NCBI GenBank assembly: GCA_039881145.1
Contig: JAYKKI010000016.1
Span: forward strand, 5,295,001 to 5,359,000
DNA length: 64,000 nt
From: Druceiella hillmani
Lineage: Eukaryota; Arthropoda; Insecta; Lepidoptera; Hepialidae
Direction: 5' to 3'
Under the pieces are notes generated by a model that did not search any database, had not been told where the DNA came from, and saw only the letters and a program-made list of their open reading frames with translations. The first letter of the stretch is position 1. Every line of letters begins with the position of its first letter. The position numbers and the translations under genes were made by a program. Shown here one piece after another: positions 32,201 through 47,200 of the stretch.

Positions 32201-35200
32201 AATATTGTATTGAAGCCTTCTGGCCAGTATTTTAATTATACTTAGTAAATGTTGTGATGGAAATAAAAAATATAAATTTAACCATCAATCAATTCGAAGG
32301 ATGCAATAAAAAGGTATATAGTAAAAGTAAATATATCAACTTATTAATAAAGCTCTTAACACAATAAGTTTCCATCAAAGCGTTCTAAATTGCGTTTCAT
32401 ACTATTTATTTTGTAATCATATAATTTTAATATTTTAAAATGGTTAAATAGAAAGAATTGTATGTCGACATTTCATCTGACTACATGAGTGACACTGAGA
32501 TATTTAGCACAGAATTAGAAAACGGTAGGAACGTTACAATCTTTATGTTATTTTATCTTCCGGACCCCTAAGTAAACAAAACCATTGTTATACAGTATGT
32601 ATCATCACTAAATAACTTCAATTTGTAAGAGTGCATCATGGGTAGATTGCAATACACATTTTTTTCAAAAACCATACCACTTTTTTTTTAAATTTAAAAA
32701 TTGTCATAAGTCATTAACATGGAAATGCATCAACCTATATCTTTCATTTTGATAAACCTAAGAAATATGGCAATATTGCATAAATACCCTTCTTAGTGAA
32801 TTTGGTGAATTACACTTTTCAAACTCTCCCCATTCATTTGTGAAGTTTTACAAAAGAAGTTTAGAAAAAAAGAAAAGGATTAAAGATAACACAATTCAAT
32901 TGAGAAATAGGAATCATTTTTAATAGAATATTTTTCATTTGGCATTTAGATGAATTATTATTTGCATTTTAATGATAATATTTGTATTTTAATTATGATT
33001 TCAAAAATAAATTTGTGTATCTTATTTATTTTTTAATATGGCAGCACTCACAAATGTCTACAACCAATCAATACATTTGAATCTTTTTGAAGGGATAGTT
33101 ATTTTTGCAAAATGACAGTTGATTTGTGTTATTATATAATGAGCATCAGTGGTTTTGGTTAAATATTTGTAATACATTCTCGAACGGGTGAAGTTAGTAA
33201 ATATGTTGTTTTTAGTGCAAGCAAATATTTGGACATGATTTTAGCGTATGACAAATGCACTTAGAATACTGGCGAAGCCCTTAGGATGTACGAGGGGGCG
33301 TTTTTAAGTTCACGGAATGGAAAGATAGGCCATTAGTAAAGGTGATTAACGGAATGATTGCTAGTTAAGTAACTCATTATTAGTATAAATACCAAGTTCT
33401 ATTATAATCGGATCATTACTCTTTGAACGGTCTTTTGGGATTCAGAAGGGATTTTGTTGACGGATTATAAAGATAAAGGGGTTTCTATAACCGGAGAATA
33501 CTATGCGTCAATTCTAGAGAGGTTGAAAGAAGTAATCAAAGAAAAAAGGGGAAAATTGACCAAAGTGTCCTGCTTGTGCACTATAACGCGCCCGTTCACA
33601 CGAGCCGCGTTGCGGTGACCGCCCTGCGATATTTTGGATATTTTGAAACACCCACCCTACAGTCCTGACCTGGCTCCCAATGATTATTATTTGTTCCCAA
33701 ACCTTAAAAAAGAACTTCGTGGAAGGAAGTTTTGAAGCGATGAAGAAGTGAAGGACGCAGTTTCAGCTTATTTTTCGGGCAAAGACGAAACATTTTTTTA
33801 TGAAGGTATACATAAGCTAATTGAAAGATCTGAAAAATGTATTAGGGTAGCAGGTGAACATATTGAAAAAGAAAAATAATTTTGTATTTTTATTCTCACT
33901 CCTTATCCTCCATTCCGCGAACTTAAAAATGCCCCCTCGTAATACTGGCTAACCTATTAGTATAAAATTTAGTTAAGTGCAGTAATACGTTAAATAAAAC
34001 AAAATAATTTGAATTGTAATTATTGTGTATGCGTGCTCAAAATAATTTTCAATATGTATGTCACAAAACATCATACAAAGGAAGAAAATTTCATTAAGCG
34101 CACACCTTTTTAACAAAATATTCTAAATGTACTAGTTACCATTGTAATATTTAAGTGACGTATACTGAGTTAATTAATAAAGTACAACAGATAAATGACA
34201 ATTCATTAACATGAAAAGTCAACACATTTGAAAATTTACAATACTACACGTTGCCAAGTTAACATTTGGCACTATTTATAGAGGTGCGAATTTACACATA
34301 ATTATGATTTCATACCAGATTCAAACTTTAATTTTTTTTTATAAACTTTAATTATTTTTTTTAAATGATTTAAAAAAATAAGATTTCGCCGGATTACACA
34401 TGATTAATTGCATAAATGGTTGAAGTGGCGTTACTTTGTGATGATGCAAACTGTATAACTGACAAATATCAGTCAAGTGATAAACATCAGACGAGCAAAG
34501 TGTAGACAAAACTTAAAGAGTTTACGTATATACAAACTTTATTTCGTTGAAAAGAAGCTAATATTGTTTCATTCGTTGTTTTGTCACTGATGACTTCCTA
34601 AATGTAGCTAAGACTATTTGAAACAGTCATTGTTTTGCTCCTTTCCCACAGTTTATTTTTTATTGTTTTCTATTTATATGATACAAGCAAGAAATATTCT
34701 CATTCCATTGTGACGCTAACATCCAAATATTATAATCATATGAAATAACCACGTAAAATATGTACTTCCTTCCGTTTTTGGATATTTCATATAATATAAT
34801 TATTTGTTGTACAATAGTGAGTGAAAGTATAAATTATATGTGTTTTTATGACAGTTTTTTATTTCCAATATAATTATTCCATAGTCCACTGTCGTCAGTA
34901 GCAGTTTCATAAAAAATATCAAAACAAAATATAACAATTGTAAAATATCTCTTTCTTTCTTTGAACATACTGGTGTCCCATGAGTCTTTCAATTTGTTTC
35001 ACCTACTGCGCAAATGAGGCAGACAGGAGGGGTGCGGGGGTTATGCCGATCGCTAGTTCCGTCCTTGGGAATTTAATCACTATGAAAAGTTTCACAGAAG
35101 CAAAGCGTGTGTGCTACATATATGAGTTTTATAAAAACAATAATTCTGCGATTATTGTGAGGCGAAAATTTTGTCAGCCCATCAAAACATGGGTACAGAG

Positions 35201-38200
35201 ATTAGAAGTGACTGAATCAACAATGAGCAAACCTCAGACGGGGCGACCATGGTCATCAAGAAATAAAGAAAATGTGGAGAGTATGCCAGTCAATCAGCAA
35301 GATTCCCGCTCTCTCTGTTTGTAAAAGGGCAAGTGTCTCATAAGTACACAGATTAGAGAGACTAATCCAGATGAGGCGACATAAACTAGTCTTCGTGTAG
35401 CCCAGATCTGATACCGATGGACTTTTTTTATGGGGCTACCTTAAATCAAAGGTAAACAGCAACAACCCTACCTTTTGAACCAATTAAAAGAAAATATCCG
35501 AGAAGGCCATTACAGAGAATATGTGCCAAGCAGTGCTCAGAAATTGTGCTTCCTGTTTAAAGGTGTGTCAGTAAAATAACATTTAGACGATTTTATTTTT
35601 AAGAAATAAATTACCAAGGACAGTACTTCATTGCAATTATATATTTTTTTCGTTAAACTAATACATTCTTTTATTATTGATTTTTTATTTTGAAAAATAC
35701 TTATTGGACATCCAGTACATATAATTTATAGAGAAATATGTTATACATACATATAGAAAAAACCAGAATGAATAAAAACTTGTTCAAAACATAAGAATGA
35801 CTATGTATCATTTTGTTCATTTATTTAGGTTGGTTACTATTTTGATAAAACTGTATATTTGTCCATTAGAACATTTGAATGGGAAATTGATAAAGTTCAC
35901 AATCACAAGAACTCACAGAAAAAAATAAACTATTTATAACTGTTACATTAATAAATATCTATTACATTAATTAGTTATCTATTAAATTAAAGCATCCAAT
36001 ACAAAAACACTCCTGTTTTGAGACATATTGTATAATTTGAGGTAATTACATTTGATGAATATAATTTTGAGAATCAATTGTGATGGATCTATATGTTGAT
36101 TAATTGATATATTTTTAAAAAGTTCTCACCTATCCCTGGATATGAAACAGCATTAGTAACAATTTGAAAAAAAAATGTTTAAATCTGTATACCTGATGAG
36201 GCTCCAATTCAAACACGTTGAAAACAAGTTTTATCCTGTGTCCAGGAGTTGTAGTAAAATGCCAGACACAGTCTTTCCTCGATGGGTATTGATCAGGGTA
36301 ATTGGGACTGAAATTACAGAAAGAAAAGTATAAACAACAATTACATTGACCATCATTTGATACTTTTTATGTTACCATGCATTATAATTATACCCACAGT
36401 ATTATTGTATATAAATAATATTATAAATATTAATATTACACTTATTATACTAGCATCAATCATGAATTTTAGAGTGAGAAAAGGGGACAATATTTGCTGT
36501 CAATTACGCAAAACTCAGACTTGAAACAATTTAGTAAAATATTCTATATCTGACAAGTAAAGAGTCTATACCCATATATGCTACTCACACAGCTATTTAT
36601 TTTATAACACTTTCGACTGAAATAGTTACAATGAGTCAATTATAATTTAACATAAAACAATCTTTGATTGTCTTCATATATCAAAAAATTGTGATATGTT
36701 ATTTTCTTACCAAATAAGTTTTAGTATTTTTTGCATTGTAAAATACATTTTTTGTATACACTCTATGTCAATCTATTTTATAATAGCAAACATTTATAAT
36801 GGTAAAAATTTACTCTTATTTCGATGATAAATTACATTAGAAAAAACTTTAATATTAATATTCTGCATTATTCTTATGCACTTTGGCATTATATATACTA
36901 GCCCACAGTGCAGTAGCTAGGATGCTAGCGTCTATCCAATTGCCAGTAAGTGGTTTATAGTAAGTGATTGCCAGTAAGTTCGATTGTAGGATGTTCGAAA
37001 ATTCATAAATTATTTATGTAATGATTTGTTATACTATGAGTTTGGCCGAGACATTAAGCTAAATAGATGGCATGTTGGCAATTCATCACTTTTAGTATTA
37101 CAAAAATGTGCCCATTAAGACAACATCTATTACAATAGGAATTGTTTGCCGGTCATCCTGAATACCCAGTGATGGCTGGGAGCCGAAAATCAGCAGTGAT
37201 ATATTTATATTTATTATACTTACTAAATGTAGGGCTTTCATAAGTAGTAATTCATTACGATGCATTTAAATGTTTTAGCCAAAACACGTTTTATAAGTAG
37301 GATAGTATAATGAGTGGGAAATATATAATAATTGAAGCATTATTTTGAAAAAACATATATCTACATTTTGTAGCTTCACACAAGTGTCATAAAAATTAAT
37401 AAATGTATGTCCATTTTAAATAAACCTTCAATCTTAATTTTTATGAAGATTTTGAGATGAGGGTTTTCAACAGAGTGAGTTGTAAAATGAAAATAATTTT
37501 TTTCCATATGTGGCGGACGATCTTGATTCAATAAGTAATATTTCTTTACAAAACTTGTGAATTTTTATTGTATACTTAAATGTAACTTAGATTCATTTTT
37601 GAAATGAAAAATTACTTGTTTATCTGTTTATGAAATATTTTTAAATTGAATTAAGTTATTTCAACTTTTACCAAATTTTTTTTTTCAAAGAGATATATAG
37701 TTGTAAATAGTTTTCATTGAAATATTTTTCATAATCAATTGATAATTAAATTTGGGTAACGCCACCACTGCGAATTTCAATTGTATAGGGCATTCTGCGT
37801 AGATTCATCAATTAGTGGCTGGGCATTAATTAGGATAATTGTTTTGTATTATATTAAGTGTCTGGAAAATTGTATTGTATTATTGTGATTTTATATTGTG
37901 AAGTTCAATGTGTTACATAATTATGTGATTATTTTGTAACTTTTTTTTATAATTTGTTAAAACTGGATGACGTAATGGACCAAGTGAATAGCTTAAGTTT
38001 GCATTGCCAATGAAAAGAAATGAAATATTATTTCCATGGAATATCAGAATATTATATACATATATTGCGTATTTTCAGTGTATTTTTTTGTAATAATTGC
38101 ACTGCAGTGTATTTTTGCATTTTATTTTTCAAAATTGAATTTAATGATAACTCAAAAATAAAATTATTTTTCTATGCTGTAATAATATCATTTTCTGTAT

Positions 38201-41200
38201 TATATCTACCATTTAATTAAACTGCTATTACTATTATAAATTAACAAATGGTGTATTACTATATTACAGTTAGGATGGGAGATTGATGGTAGTTGATCAA
38301 GTGCAAAATGTGATTTACTAATAGGGATTTGGTTACCAACAATTTTTAAATATGCTAGTCTATTAGGACTGCTGACTGGCATCAAGTCTGGAAAAAAGCA
38401 TGGAAGGAAATTTTATTTGGTATTATTATAAGTTTTTTTATGTAATAATTATTTTTATACACCATTAGAAATACTTCATAATACTTATTTGAATTTATTT
38501 TAACTATAATATATAAAAACCTTCATAATCTAATTTACGTGTATACCAATAAAAAATTGTTTAATCCAAAATACCAAAGGAATTGATATTATATATCTAA
38601 TAAAAAGCAGGTTAACAGTTAAGGAATTGTTGAACTTATTTATTTTCTTTTCAAAAGGCAGGGAGTATAAATATTTAAAATATTTCAGGAAAGTAGGCTT
38701 TTCAAAATTTAAAATGATTGCAACTAAAGTTGTACTATCTGCCAAAACATTGAACAATGTCACATTCATTGTAATGATTTTAAAACGTCTATTGATTTTA
38801 TCCACAAATTTTCAATACAATTTAAGTGTTTTATTTACATTTTCAATATAATCTAAGCATTGTATAAAAATTACCCAGAATCATTAAAAAAAACACGCAA
38901 ATTTCAATTTATTCATCAAAATTGATTTTGTCAACTTCAAAACAATCCCCTTTGTTTGCAATACAACTGTGATAACACCGGACCCACTCTACCACACATT
39001 TCTCATAAGCTGAAAGTGATATGGCCTTTAATTCCCACTGTAAATTCTATTTGATGTCTTCAATCGATCGATATAATCATTCATTCAATTCATTCTATCA
39101 ATCAATGTCTTCAATTGATGCTCTTTTTGCAACAAATTAAGCTCGTTCGGGGTCAGTCAGCGGCAATGTGTCTTGTGTGCTAAATATTGGTTAAAATTTC
39201 ATAAATGGTCATTTTATCAATGTTCAACTGTCGTGCCAACTCTCTAATACTGAAATTATGAATAAACAATAATAATAATAATAATTTTCAAGCACTAATT
39301 GTTTGATTTTTTTGATGTTATCATCAGTGGTAGACATTGGAGGCTATCCGGGACGACACAAATCTTCTATCGTTTCATGCCCCTCTTTGAATCATTTCAT
39401 TTCTACCACTCATATGCCTCACATATGCTCACCATAGGTCTTTTTTAACATTTTTAATGATTCGACACAAGAAATTCCGTTTCTAACACAAAGTTTAAAG
39501 CAAAATCTGTGTTCGACTAATTTATGCATAATAAAATTTGCAGCGCAACTTTGAGGTAAACCTATTACAAAAGCAGCTCTAAACACACTAGTTGACAATT
39601 CGCACTCAAGTTTGACATCGTAATTGAGAAAGGTCAATTCAATTAATAAAATAAATAAAGTATCAATAAAACTTGATATCAAAATAAAACTGAATATATA
39701 TGCAAACTTTCATAGACAACTAATTGACACCAAACATTATAAAGGTTCCTCTTGAACTAGAGTAAGCAGCCGATAGACGATCTTACATATCAAATATAAC
39801 TCCAACTTAATACCTACCAAAAAACGATAAGTGTACCACATTCTCTTCAACAATTTACTTACCTGACAATCGTACCATGAGACTGTGTGACATCATGCTT
39901 ACAGCCACCCTCCTTGCAATCGTGTTTATTCTCATGCAGCATGAAGCCACTGTGGCAACTGCATTCATATGAACCTGGCGTGTTGCGGCACTCGTGTTGA
40001 CAACCCCCATTGTTCTCGGCGCACTCGTCTGCATCTGAAATGTAATGTTAGGAGGATATTTTCATAATTGGATAACACACATAATTTGATCGTTACAGTC
40101 GGTGAAAAGAATAAGTAAATATAGTAATACTTGAGGTATTAAAAACAAGTGTGAGTTTTTAGCACCAAAGTGGCACACTCACCTTTTAAATACAATCAAA
40201 AGTAATTATATCAATTGTACTCAGTACTTTCTGTATTCAAAGAAAAGATTATCATTTCAGAAAAAGATTATCAAAAGAAAGATTATCACTTGTTGGTTCA
40301 TATCTACTTTCAGAAAATTCTTAAAAATTCAAGATATTTATAGGTTTTTCATGGTTCCTAGCAGGTGATACCACCAATAATACTATTGGTGCTTAAAGGA
40401 TTAAAGCCCAAATTTACCTAACTTTTTCACGGTCACATTATTAACTTGTTACCTAAAATAAAATGTAGCATGGAAATTAACATCTAGCCTGTTTACTGAA
40501 ACAGTGGGAAGAAGAACATTTTTGAGATAAATTTAATAATGTGCTTTAATTGAGCACAGTATATACGAAGAGTATGAGGAAATAAGATAATGACCATAAA
40601 TAAAAAAATTTTTTTTTATTTTGGGTAAATTTTACTTGTAATTTTCCAAACGCCACTCACTGCTTATTTTACAAAAAATTTATGTATTTAATCTATTGCC
40701 TATTTTGTATTTACTTATTGTCATTTTTTCTTGTCATTCTTGTGTGAAACATTGAAAAATTGTAAAACATGTCATGTAAAATATGAAAAATTTAATTATG
40801 GAAATTAAATCTAAATATTATATATATACCTACATATTTTACTTTGTATAACCCTGTTATCCAACTCACAATCAGAATGTCATACTTTTTCCTTAGTCAG
40901 TACTAACAGAACTTCAACAACTCACAATTAGAATGTCATACTTTTTCCTAAGTGACAACAAAAATACCTGTGAAATAAACGGCTGCAAAACCCGTTTTAT
41001 GGACACTGCCATCTGAAGTAAACTGGACCCTCAAAACAATACCATCGGATGTAACAGGTGGTGGCAGGCGATTGCCACAGAATGCACCGTGTCTACGTAG
41101 CACATCAGCGCCAAGTCTGCTATGAACTGTGACACTGTCATACTCACATTCCTGAAATTTTTTAATGAATTTCTTGTTATAGGTATGGCACATATTTATT

Positions 41201-44200
41201 TTTTAAATTTATACTAAATAATACTTCTAAACAACTGTATTACTTTACTTACTTTTATAAGGATTTGGTACTAAATTAAAAAAACAAGAAATAAAAGATG
41301 GAATTGAAAAGAAAACCATGCTTACAATACACAATAGAACACAATACCCAAATCTAATGTTTATTATGTAAATATTAATTGTAATTTATGATGTGGAAGT
41401 TAAAGATCAATTTTTAATGCATTTCAAAAAGAAGTTTGAGCTATATTTCACTATATGTTTGAGTATGTTTGCAATTTTCTCTAAAAATACTGAACCGATT
41501 TTGATGATTCTTTCACCTATAGTATCATTATCTTAAACAGAAGGTTTAAGTGCTTAAAATATTAAGATATCATTCTTACTTTAGTAGTTATCGTTCAAGA
41601 AGTAGTAAACTAATTGAATAAATTGTTACATATGTACTTTCATATACAAATATACCCTCACCGCCTTATTAAATACATCAATGAGTAATAAAGAATGAAT
41701 AGTACAATAACTATATTCATATTTTTACATTACCAATCACTAAAATACGAATTATTAAAAATTTAGCTCTGGAATTTGCATTCTCTATGTACATATATGG
41801 ACATGGTTGCGATTTTCTCTAAGTTAATGAACAGATTGTGATGATTCTTTAACCTTAACATTTTTATATTTAAGGAAAGGTTTAAGTGTAGAAAATATTA
41901 AGATACCCTTAGTAGTTATGGTTCAAGAACTGGCGAAGGATACACTAATTGATCAAATTATGATACATGTTGATGCCTTTTATAAGTATACTCATATCGC
42001 CTTATAAAATATATCAATATAGAAGCTATATGTACATTTACCTATTACTAAAACATGAATATTCAATAATTTCATCCTGAAACTTGCATTCTCTCTATTT
42101 CATCCAAAGGCTTATTAGTCATGAGTGATATAATAATTTATTGTATTTAAGTCTCAAATAGCTATTCTTAACTGAATGATTTAACTCTGCTGAGTGCTAA
42201 GTAGCATTGCCCTTTGACAAAAATGTTATTGCCGAGGTCAATAACAGCAGCGTTGAGAATGGTGCCTTAGAGCTTATGCACAATTACACCTCATCTTTCT
42301 CCATTACAAGCTACATCCTACATTTTAGAACACCGTAGCCACAGTTGCCTTGACAAGTGTTTGTTACTAGGACAATAGAAATGTATCTATCGCCTTTTAT
42401 TCCCCATCCTACTGATGAATTGTCAAATAATATAGTCAAAGGTTATAGTACTCATTCAATCTTTTGATAAAATGTGCAGGAAACTATCACTTTTCGCATT
42501 TTATTAGCCGTCTCTCTCATCACAAATAATGGCTTTTCATTAATTCTAGAATAACGATTATGTCTGTATGTTTTAAGGTCATGTTTTCTGACTTATTATA
42601 ATTGTCTTTTTGTTGTATATAGAATGATATTTTTTCTAAATATTGTCTTCGCGAGTAAGTTGGCTGTATAAATATTGTGCTGCTTTGCGATTTGGTTTAG
42701 TATTTTTTTACAATTGATTAGTTTTTTTTTTAAAAATGTTCTATATTTTTTGTAACAATTTTATTGAATTTTCTCTTTTTAATTTTTTTAGTAACTTATA
42801 TTTCTATAATTTCTATTCTCAATTGTTGAAATAAGATAATTTTTTTATCACCTACAATAAATTATTTTGGCATAAATCAAAGAAACCAAAATTTTTGGCC
42901 AAAATTATGCAGCTAAAATTTTACTGAATTATCAAAAGTAGTTCTATTATAATTAATTTTATTACAAAAAAATGTAATAACAAAAAAAGAAAAAATTATC
43001 ATTAAAAATAAAAATCAAGCAAAATTCAAATACAAATTTTACTGACAATTTTGCCGTCAAACATCAAATTACAACCGCTTACATACCATAGTATGGAGCC
43101 AATGTGAAGTCACAATAAAATTTATTCTTAAATTTTTAAAATTATGGTATTTGGTGACATCCACATTGGTGTCATGGGAACTGTCAGATTAGCACTAATA
43201 CCATAATGTTGGTGCTCCTTACAAAATTGTCAGACAAACTCCAGTGACTTCATGTTTATGGGGTCAACAAAGCTAAACAAATGCCAGAGGCATAATGGAA
43301 AATGATTGGACAAGATTAAAAACTATTGATATTTTCATGTCTACAACAGGCAGTAGGATTTATGCAAGACCTGCTGGCATTAGATAAAATAGTCTTGATA
43401 CCATGTCACATAGTTTTAAAAAAAATTATTATACTGAATAAAATAAATCAGGTCACTTAATAACAAAATGATGATAATAACATACAAGGCCAATTACCTG
43501 CTGGAAAACATTATTCCCTTCTAAATCAAAATGTGTAAAATTCAGTGTAATCCTATGTTGAGGTGGTGCTATAATTTCCCACAAACAGTTCTTTGATCCC
43601 GGATAGATATCAGGAAAAGAGGGACTCGTTATTGTGCCATTAGGTGCATCTAATACTCCGCCGCATGCGTCTGCAATAAAACATGGAAAAGAAAATTATT
43701 TTGAGATAGTTTTCCAAATTTTTTGAGGCTCTCAAAATGTTAAACATATTTATAAAATTATATTTGATGTAATTTTATAATTATTGTTAAAAAGTAGAAT
43801 TACTCAAAATAAAGTTAATAGTTAATTTTACATGATTAACAGAAATGATCTGTAATTATAATAAAATTGTAAAGGCGCTGTATATTGAAAGATAAATGCT
43901 TGGGTATTGAATGATAAATTTAACGCTTCATTTTTATTGTTGGTAATTAAAAAGTCAAAAAAATTATTTTTATCATTTTACTACCTATTTGTATTTTTAT
44001 CTCATTAAATACTACTGAAACCATATTTATAAAAATTTCTCCACTAGCTGATATTTGAGATATTCGAAAATTATATAATCAGTTTTGCTTATATAGGAAA
44101 AATTTACGTGCTGTAGACATAATGAAACAGAACCGTTGCTAATGTATGTTCCTGGCTTACACAACTTAGAGAACAAATGAAGCATAAACTGTAAAATTAT

Positions 44201-47200
44201 AACTTCAAGAAACTGACTAGCCCAGAAAAGTTAGATATGCAAAAAAAATTGGAAAGAGACCTTGCACATTCCAATGATTAAAAACTGTTTACATATTTTT
44301 ACATATAGCACACAGATATTTTTGGTATATTTACAGTTTTATCCAAAACTTTAAGGTTTGAGAAAAGTTTAAAGTTTCACATACATTCAACAGTAATCTT
44401 ACCTTCACAGTTTTTCCCATCAGAGTGCAGCTCGTATCCAATATCACAAGCACACTCATAGCCACCAAGCGTATTTACACAAGCATGACTGCACCCATGA
44501 TTTGTGCTAGCACATTCATCATATTCCTTCATGTATGTAGCAGAGAATCCTGCCTTCTGCACTGTACTGTCTGATTCAAATAAAACAAGAAGCTTGTTCG
44601 AAGATGATCTGTAAAAATTTAAGATACATAATCAAGAATATATAGAATGGAAACCATGAAATTTTGCACAAATATCAGAATAGAATTAATTCTAAGTCAA
44701 TAATAAGTGAAATAAGAAGCATTTTACGAAATTTTTAAATTCCTGTGACAATAACATGTTTTTAAAACATCTCTTTAACTAGTGTGCCTAAAGTATGTTT
44801 AAGCAGTATCTTTCTTGAAGTTGAACATTTATAAAAGGCTCAAACTATGAAAAGGGAAGAGTAAAAAGTTTGCTTACTGGACTTTTTTTAAATTCATTCA
44901 TAAATCCAATACAATGCTACCACTTTTCTTCAAATGTACCTACAATACTTCCATTTGTAATTATTGAAACCTCAGTTTAGGGTATAGGTATACCTTAAAC
45001 TGAGGTTAGAAGCAAATATTAAAAATGAAAAATAATACAATAAGAAGTTTTCAGAAGTGAAATTATTATATAAATAGTTGAATAAATTGTAAAAAAAGTT
45101 CGTGTAATTTTGTTTTTAGCGAACGGACAATAGCATTACATTTAGGGTATTTATAATTTTTCAACTTTATATATATTTAATTTACTCGTTCTATGTTGCT
45201 ATCGTTCCATATTTTACTATTTAATGCTTCATGTAAGAGGTATACTCATACATATATTAAAAATTATTAAATCCAAAATCATATTTTACCTGATATCCGG
45301 TGGTATTTTATGCCCACAAAAAACGCCGACAAGAGGGCTATCAATGGCTTCCCCATCGTGTATTTCAACTTTATCATAAGCGCAAGTGTCATGATTTTCA
45401 ACATCAAAAGAATGGAATTTCAGGGCAACTTGATAGTTTTCAGGAGCCGTCAACCTCCATATACATCTCTTGCTGGGATGGTAATCATCTGGATAATTTG
45501 GCGATTCCAGATGACCACTGGCGTTGACTGCTATTTCTCCGCCACAAACAGCTGAAATTTAAAAATACAGTATCTATTGTTGATGACTACTTATTTTATC
45601 AACGCTATGTAAATATAAAAGATCATGTAAATAAAATAAAAGATCCCATAAAATTTAGTACGTGGTCTGTAAGCATATAACGGAGCGACAAGAAAACCAT
45701 TAAAAAGCGCGCGAAGTTTTTAATGGTTAGTATTACGAACTGAACAATTTACATAATGTAAACGTAGAACTCGCGGGCGATTTTGTAGTTTTTACGATGC
45801 GATTTTATTGTCAATGGTATGAACCATAACTATCTTTATCTTTGATTATATAGCGTTCGTTCTCACCATACTATGACAAGAATAAATACACTTGACACAT
45901 TTTAAAGAGCGTTACCCAATTTATTTTTTTCTCGGAAATCCCAAAATCAGTAACCAGTGGTTAGTTTAAAATTTTTGTAGTTGTTAGTAACCACTAAAAA
46001 AATTTTACCCACTAGAGAAGAATTAAATCGACTGAAAGTGGTAAAACGATTTTATTGGTAGCACTGACTATATCATTGTGCTCATACTGGCTGTCAAATT
46101 GTATAATGTCTGAAAATATCTTATTGACGATGGCTTTCGCGAAATAACAAGTTGTACAGCCACTTGTTGGACTTTTTTTTAACTCTGCTGAGCTGATCTG
46201 GAGCTAAACACATACTAGTCAAGGCTTAATATTCCTTCTTCGCTTATAATGTCTTTCAAACCTGAACTAACAGTGAGGAAAGCACGTTGATCAGGCATGT
46301 TTTCATTCCATGAAGCGGAATCATGTTAATTTATCATTTTTATATAAAGTATGCACGTAAATTTAATTCGTATCGCTATATCACCTTAATAACAAGTTAG
46401 TATGTACATAAGATACATATTAACTAGATGAAGTCGTTTTTTTATGGTTTGTTAAAAAATTAATCAAGTCATGGTTGTTCTTAAAAGAGAATATAGTATC
46501 AATCCATTTATTTTCTTAATTATAATTTGTATAGCAATACAAACCTTCATAATATGCAGTGAATCCTTTATTCACTCTGACTCTAGGCGTTGATACATAA
46601 ATAATTGTTAGTCTAGACCCAGTGGATCTAAGCGGTCTCAGGCGCCCAGCTCCGCAAAATCTGCCCAGAACAGCCGCATTCGGCATGTAGCCATCACGGA
46701 CCTCTATGTAATCAGTCCTACAATCTTCAGATTTGTGGATATCTAGGTCTGTAAATTGTAGATGAAATTTTAGAAGTACACGAAATTAAAAATATTTGAA
46801 GTAAACAATATTTCAAACGGTGACGTTTAGTTTTATAGTGATTTAGACATTTCAGAAAAGAAATGGAATTCGTTTAATTTCAACAGATTGTGAATTTTAC
46901 TCTGTAAAGTAGAGTAACAGATAATTAAAAATAAATTAATTTCCATTTCGAAACAATTATTTTCCTCTAGGAATTTCTTTCTCCTACTATAATTATTAAA
47001 TTTTTTTGTCTACTGTATTCCAAATGTTTACTTTTAATGTCTAGAATATTTCATATATCTAAAGATATGTTTCTGAGAACAGTTAATGGAAGAATATTTG
47101 ATGTATTACCCCTTGGTAGACTAACGAATTACTTCTTATATAGTTTTAATAAACTACCTTGCAATTGGCTTAGGTTTCAACAAAGTAATTAAGAAATTAT

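Noticed and set aside
34980..35324. Possible host gene of 114 codons
   Set aside because: It lies between mariner-type inverted ends with TA flanks and reads as a mariner N-terminus, so it is a transposon remnant.
45300..45555. Two plus-strand open frames
   Set aside because: They are antisense shadows of the CUB2 exon.
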